Shown here piece after piece: positions 59,809 to 64,000 of a stretch of DNA of 64,000 bases. The number at the start of each line of letters is the position of its first letter. Within the stretch, counting starts at the first letter, position 1. Under the pieces are notes generated by a model. It saw nothing but the letters and a program-made list of their open reading frames with translations, was not told where the DNA came from and searched no databases. This stretch comes from Dyadobacter bucti (GTDB taxonomy: Bacteria > Bacteroidota > Bacteroidia > Cytophagales > Spirosomataceae), in NCBI RefSeq assembly GCF_005869225.1, contig NZ_SWFP01000006.1:420159-484158 (forward strand), given 5' to 3'. Position numbers and translations under genes: made by a program.

Positions 59809-62800
59809 ATGCCTATACAAAACACAGAACCACATCACGTCATTGCCATAGGTGCTTCTGCCGGTGGATTGGAAGAGCTTAGTACTTTTTTTGAACACAC
59901 TCCGTTAGATGGCGTTTCCTATGTGATCGTCCAGCACTTGTCTCCTGATTTTAAAAGCAGAATGGTCGAGCTGCTGTCCAGCCACAGCAAACTGACGGTG
60001 CAGGAAGCCGAAGAGGGAATGTCGCTCATGAACAATCAAGTTTACTTGATTCCCAATGACAAGTTTATGACCATCCAAAGCGGCAGACTTCATTTAACCG
60101 GCAAAGAAGATGTAAGAGGGCCGCATATGACCATCAACACATTTTTCACTTCCCTTGCAGCGGACTCCGGCCCCAAAGCCATTGCCGTCGTACTATCGGG
60201 CTTAGGATCCGATGGAACCGATGGGATCAAAGCGATCAAAAGGGCTGGGGGTATGGTGATTGCCCGCGACCCGCAAACCTCAGAATTTAGCAGTATGCCC
60301 TCTAATGTGGTTGCAACCGGGATGGCCGATTTTATTCTGGAACCGCAGGCGATGCCCTCTGCGATTGAGGACTACGTTAAAAGAGAGATAGACCTGCTCG
60401 CTGCCCATATCAACGACGATCATAACATGGCTGTAATTATAGATCTCATCGGCCAGCAACTTCCACTTGATTTCTCCGATTATAAAAAGACGACTATACT
60501 AAGAAGGATCAAAAGAAGGGCAGCATACGGAAACTTTAACCAGCTTGAAAATTACCTTGTTTTCCTAAAGGCAAACCCGCAGGAGGTAGAAGCGCTCGCC
60601 AAAGATTTCCTGATCAGCGTAACTGCCTTCTTTCGTGATAAGGAAGCGTTTGAATTCATCGAAAAAAAAGTGATGCCACAGATCCTGGAGGACTTGACAC
60701 CAGAGCAGGAAATCAGAATGTGGGTTACCGGGTGCGCGACGGGAGAAGAAGCTTACTCGATGGCCATCCTGGTCACCGAGCTCCTGGGCGAGAAAATCCA
60801 TGATCATGAAGTCAAAATATTTGCCACTGATATTGATGGTGCCGCATTGGTCGTTGCCGGAAAGGGGGTCTATGGTTCTGACTTGATGGTAAACGTCTCA
60901 AATGAACGCCTGGACAAATATTTTACCCAGGAAGGCGATAATTATAAAGTCAAAGCGGAGATACGGAAAATGGTGATTTTCGCCCAGCATGACCTGGTGA
61001 AAAACCCACCATACTGCAACATGCATTTTGTGAGCTGCCGTAACCTTTTGATATATATGGCCCCGGTGCTGCAAAAGAAAGTATACTTAATGCTGCTCTT
61101 CGGCCTTAAACAAGGCGGTTACCTTTTCCTGGGGTCAAGCGAAAACCCCCTGCCCATTCTGCAAAGCTTGGAGGTAGTCAGTAAAAAATGGAAAATCTAT
61201 AGAAACCTGGATTCAAACCATGCAGTCAGCTTCGACGCTTTCACAATTCCGGAATCCTTATACAAGAAAACAGCCTTTTCCAATTTTTCACAGCACGAAG
61301 TACTAAAGAATACGGACCGTACACTGTCAGATGCAGTCAATGAAACCTTGTTCGATGAATGGGGGTGTCTGGTCGTGTGCATAGACCAGAATTATAAGGT
61401 GATTAAATCCTATGGTGATACATCAAAATTCTTGATCCAGAAGGTGTTTACATCAGATTTGACAGAGCTTCTTTCGGCCCCCCTTGCAGTAGCATTGACC
61501 ACAGTTTGCCAGGAGGTGTTCCAAACCCAGCGTAACGCCGGAGTAAATGGTGTTACGATCATGCAGGGCGGAGAGGTGCAGAAGGTTAATTTGTCTGTCA
61601 GTCCGATGGTTTTCAAAGGACGCAAAAACGGATTACTGGTTGTCAGTTTCTTTGAATACAAGGAGGATAGCCAGTTCGTTAAAGGGGCTCCGATATTTGA
61701 TGAAAAGATTTACTTAGACAAGTACGTTGTTGCGCTCCAGCTGGAAAACCGGGAATTAAAGGAAAGGCTGGCCGAGTCGGATGAAAAGTTATTTTCCCTT
61801 AATGAGAATATGCAGTCTTTCAATGAAGAGCTGCTTTCTGCTAATGAAGAGATGCAGAGCACCAATGAAGAAATGCAGTCGGTGAATGAAGAATTACATA
61901 CCATCAATTCGGATTATCAATTGAAAAACAGGGAGCTGGCTGAGCTTAATGATGATCTGAATAATTATTTCAGGAGCAATATCAATGGTCAGCTATTTGT
62001 CGACAGCCAGTTCCGGTTGATGAAATTTTCTCCAGGTATGGTTACATTAATCAATCTGCTGGAGAGCGATATCGGCAGACCTATTGCCAATATATCCACC
62101 AATTTTAAACTCGAGACTATCATTGCTGATATTCAAAGCGTGGTAGGAGGCGGGGCAATAGTTAAAAAGGAGATTCAGGCAAATGACGGCAGGTGGTACC
62201 AGGTAATGACCATGCCTTACCTCCGGAAGCTGACCAACAAGACCGACGGCGCGATCATTACTTTCGATGATATCACAGAGCTGAAAACTGTGCAAGACGA
62301 GCTGGCTAGAAAAAACAAAAGCCTTACGCGCATCAACGAGGACCTGGATAATTTTGTGCACACCGCTTCACATGATCTTCTTTCACCTCTTGGGGCCATA
62401 GAGGGCAGCATTGCTTTGATGAATCAAATTCAGGTTGCGGATCCGGAACTAAACCAGTTTTTAAGCATTATCGACGCATCCGTCAAAAAATTCCGGGTAT
62501 TGATCAGCGATATTGCTGCCATTGCGAAGATAGAGAACAATGCAATTGCAACAGAGCAGGTCGATCTCGAAGAAATACTGGACAATGTTGTATGGAGCTT
62601 GGATGACAAAATCAAGTCATCCTCCGCATATATCATCAGGGAGTTGCATGTGGAGCGCATTCTTTTTTCACGCAAAAACCTGCGAAGCATCCTTTTTAAC
62701 CTGGTTTCCAATGCGATTAAATTCAGAAGTGACAAATCACCGGTCATCCTGATCAAAAGCGAGAAGCTGGGCCTGGCAACTGTTTTGTCTGTCGAGGACA

Positions 62801-62994
62801 ATGGAGTGGGCTTTGACAGTTCTAAGTCAAGCAAGATTTTCGATAAATACGGGCGGATTAAAGTCGATGTAGAAGGGCAGGGGATTGGACTTTATCTTGC
62901 CAAAAAGATTGTGGACGCAGCGGGGGGGGAAATCCAGGTCGAAAGTGAGCCAGGTAAAGGGAGTAAATTTTCTATATTTTTCAATGTAGATTAA
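59809..62994 (+). CDS. CheB/CheR-PAS-histidine kinase fusion protein
   Basis: This 1061-residue single chain contains, in order: CheB methylesterase (GASAGG with Ser17, IVQHLSP with His43, GLGSDGTDG with Asp135); CheR (NYLVFLKANPQEVEALAKDF, FFRDKEAF, and the SAM site WVTGCATGEEAYSMAI at about 305); a Glu/Asn-rich coiled coil (about 630-720) of repeated NEE(L/M)QS units; a PAS-like domain; HisKA with phosphoacceptor His855 (FVHTASHDLLSPLGAIEGSI); and HATPase_c (NLVSNAIKF, DNGVGFD, GQGIGLYLAKKI). No receiver domain is present. It may link methylation-type adaptation to two-component signalling. No chemoreceptor or response regulator gene is nearby. Confidence 0.93.
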   Translation: MPIQNTEPHHVIAIGASAGGLEELSTFFEHTPLDGVSYVIVQHLSPDFKSRMVELLSSHSKLTVQEAEEGMSLMNNQVYLIPNDKFMTIQSGRLHLTGKEDVRGPHMTINTFFTSLAADSGPKAIAVVLSGLGSDGTDGIKAIKRAGGMVIARDPQTSEFSSMPSNVVATGMADFILEPQAMPSAIEDYVKREIDLLAAHINDDHNMAVIIDLIGQQLPLDFSDYKKTTILRRIKRRAAYGNFNQLENYLVFLKANPQEVEALAKDFLISVTAFFRDKEAFEFIEKKVMPQILEDLTPEQEIRMWVTGCATGEEAYSMAILVTELLGEKIHDHEVKIFATDIDGAALVVAGKGVYGSDLMVNVSNERLDKYFTQEGDNYKVKAEIRKMVIFAQHDLVKNPPYCNMHFVSCRNLLIYMAPVLQKKVYLMLLFGLKQGGYLFLGSSENPLPILQSLEVVSKKWKIYRNLDSNHAVSFDAFTIPESLYKKTAFSNFSQHEVLKNTDRTLSDAVNETLFDEWGCLVVCIDQNYKVIKSYGDTSKFLIQKVFTSDLTELLSAPLAVALTTVCQEVFQTQRNAGVNGVTIMQGGEVQKVNLSVSPMVFKGRKNGLLVVSFFEYKEDSQFVKGAPIFDEKIYLDKYVVALQLENRELKERLAESDEKLFSLNENMQSFNEELLSANEEMQSTNEEMQSVNEELHTINSDYQLKNRELAELNDDLNNYFRSNINGQLFVDSQFRLMKFSPGMVTLINLLESDIGRPIANISTNFKLETIIADIQSVVGGGAIVKKEIQANDGRWYQVMTMPYLRKLTNKTDGAIITFDDITELKTVQDELARKNKSLTRINEDLDNFVHTASHDLLSPLGAIEGSIALMNQIQVADPELNQFLSIIDASVKKFRVLISDIAAIAKIENNAIATEQVDLEEILDNVVWSLDDKIKSSSAYIIRELHVERILFSRKNLRSILFNLVSNAIKFRSDKSPVILIKSEKLGLATVLSVEDNGVGFDSSKSSKIFDKYGRIKVDVEGQGIGLYLAKKIVDAAGGEIQVESEPGKGSKFSIFFNVD

Positions 62995-63290
62995 TGTATT
63001 GAACAGGCAGTTTTGCGTGTCAGCATCGCTTGGCAAGGAGATTCCGGCTTTTCGTATAGAGATAAGCGGACATTTGTTTTTAATAGGAATAGCTGGAAAC
63101 GTTTAATTATTTCAATCAGCGGCTGTGTTCTCAACCAGTTTGCCGGGACGCTTATTCAGCTCTTATCCCGGTGGTTCTCGTTAGCGAGAAATCCAAAAAA
63201 CTGGTCAAGCGTGTGTATTTTGGACTTTTTTATACATTGATTTTTAGCAATGCAATTTTGAATCCTGTCCTGTTCCTGTATTCAAGCCTG

Positions 63291-64000
63291 TTAATTACCG
63301 AGGTAGAGGATTTTAATTGATGCGTTTGCATTGATTTGCGTTCCCCCTGCCAACGTTTGAAGCGTGACAGCCGCCGCACCTGTATGATTTCTTACAGTTA
63401 ATACATCACCGGCAGAAGCGGTAATTATTGTCATACCTGTGTTTTGTTGCGTACCAGCACCTGAACCGTACGTGGCACCCGCAACTGGAGCCCCGTTTTG
63501 AAATAAGGTAAACTGGTTAGGTTCGACGCCTGACACATGAAACCAAATCGAATAGTCTCCGGCGGTGGTCAATGTGATATTTGTTGTGCCAGGGGCATGT
63601 GTAATCCCTCCCTTTATAACACCATTGTCACTAAAAGCAACATCTGCTTCTAACGCGACAACCTGAGCGTTTAAATTATAAATATATGCATATTCAGCAA
63701 TGCCGCTGGCTGCAGGAGGGTTACCCGATGCCTTTGCATAAAGAGCATAAGGTACGCTCAGTAATTCTGTGGTCCCGGTAATGGTATAGGCTGTGCCTCC
63801 GATCGGATCGGTTTCTGTTTTGATAAAATACGGCCCACTGCCCCAGTTGATAGCGGCAAATGTGCCGGAAACGATTGTCCCTGTCCCGATGGCCAGGCTT
63901 ACGAGCCCATTGGCATTGGTAACCGCTGCATGCGTTTCCACATAAGAGGCCGTCCCGTCGTTTGATCCCTGCAATATGCTTATCCTGATGCCGACGTTTT
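63291..64000 (-). CDS. surface-type repeat protein, 5' end outside the window
   Basis: The frame runs open to the right edge, so only the C-terminal 236 residues or so are seen. An internal TTG at 63974 is not the true start. The sequence (NVGIRISILQGSND ... YVETHAAVTNANGLVSL, IGTGTIVSGTF, GPYFIKTETDP, LLSVPYALYAKASG) matches a widespread Bacteroidota protein type with cell-surface or phage-tail-like C-termini. The last 130 residues (VVALEADVAFSDNG ... GDYSIWFHVSGVEPNQFTLFQNGAPV ... ASIKILYLGN) resemble a C1q/TNF-like or BclA-type beta-sandwich domain. The exact function is unknown. Confidence 0.75.
   Translation of the reverse strand, partial: NVGIRISILQGSNDGTASYVETHAAVTNANGLVSLAIGTGTIVSGTFAAINWGSGPYFIKTETDPIGGTAYTITGTTELLSVPYALYAKASGNPPAASGIAEYAYIYNLNAQVVALEADVAFSDNGVIKGGITHAPGTTNITLTTAGDYSIWFHVSGVEPNQFTLFQNGAPVAGATYGSGAGTQQNTGMTIITASAGDVLTVRNHTGAAAVTLQTLAGGTQINANASIKILYLGN

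Noticed and set aside
59680..59898. 72-codon minus-strand frame overlapping the start of the CheB/CheR-kinase gene
   Set aside because: It overlaps the well-supported CheB start and has no recognisable features.
63013..63240. 75-codon plus-strand frame after the kinase gene
   Set aside because: Non-ATG start, unlikely composition, and no context supporting a gene.
1..64000. CRISPR arrays, insertion sequences, prophage, rRNA operons
   Set aside because: No regularly spaced repeats, transposases, integrases or rRNA sequence were seen.

Overview
The window is chromosomal DNA of a Bacteroidota bacterium, most likely a Cytophagales member close to Dyadobacter/Spirosomaceae (inferred from gene content, not from a marker phylogeny). 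The support is a type IX secretion component (PorZ), secreted proteins with type-A T9SS sorting tails, gliding lipoprotein GldD, a TonB receptor with a carboxypeptidase-like N-terminal domain, Bacteroidota-type promoters (TTG - about 20 bp - TAnnTTTG) and an absence of Shine-Dalgarno sequences. Coding density is high, and many convergent gene pairs are closed by strong hairpins.

Layout. 1-3.8 kb: end of an FG-GAP protein, a sugar isomerase/epimerase, a Uma2-type nuclease and Mqo. 4.2-10.6 kb: two tandem C25 (gingipain/PorU-like) peptidases carrying T9SS tails. 10.6-14.3 kb: an accessory minus-strand block with an asparagine-synthetase-like lasso cyclase, a 53-codon lasso peptide precursor and two lipoproteins. 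14.3-20.7 kb (minus): uridine kinase, PorZ, a three-repeat secreted protein, ComB and GcvT. 20.9-28.6 kb: a second FG-GAP protein, then Zn-protease, RfaE2, flippase and PanD (minus), a Gfo/Idh oxidoreductase, PanC and a short GlgA-like protein. 28.8-36.1 kb: GlmS, GldD, a degenerate M78-like protein, a sugar-acid dehydratase with a dehydrogenase, and a serine hydrolase. 36.1-39.5 kb: a probable zinc regulon (MerC-domain protein, Zur-like regulator, ZnuD-like TonB receptor). 39.5-47.9 kb: a membrane protein, an NHL protein, a PfkB kinase, a dehydrogenase, ClpX, ClpP, an XRE regulator, trigger factor and tRNA-Leu(TAG). 48-56.6 kb: RelA/SpoT, a Fur-family regulator, PurA, a SNF2 helicase and an acyltransferase. 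56.8-64 kb: a large secreted protein of unknown function, a CheB-CheR-PAS-histidine kinase fusion, and the end of a repetitive surface protein.

The most notable system is the candidate lasso peptide locus. The precursor at 12615-12776 (minus) contains the full YxxPxLxxxGxxxxxT leader motif followed by a core that starts with Gly and has Asp at core position 8, as an eight-residue macrolactam would need. The cyclase gene follows 25 bp downstream on the same strand. No B1 (RRE) or B2 (leader peptidase) gene lies nearby, so maturation must use genes elsewhere or the locus is reduced. A second original signal is an identical palindrome, TGCAAC-N3-GTTGCA, overlapping the predicted -33 elements of both the MerC-domain gene and the TonB receptor gene that flank the Zur-like regulator.
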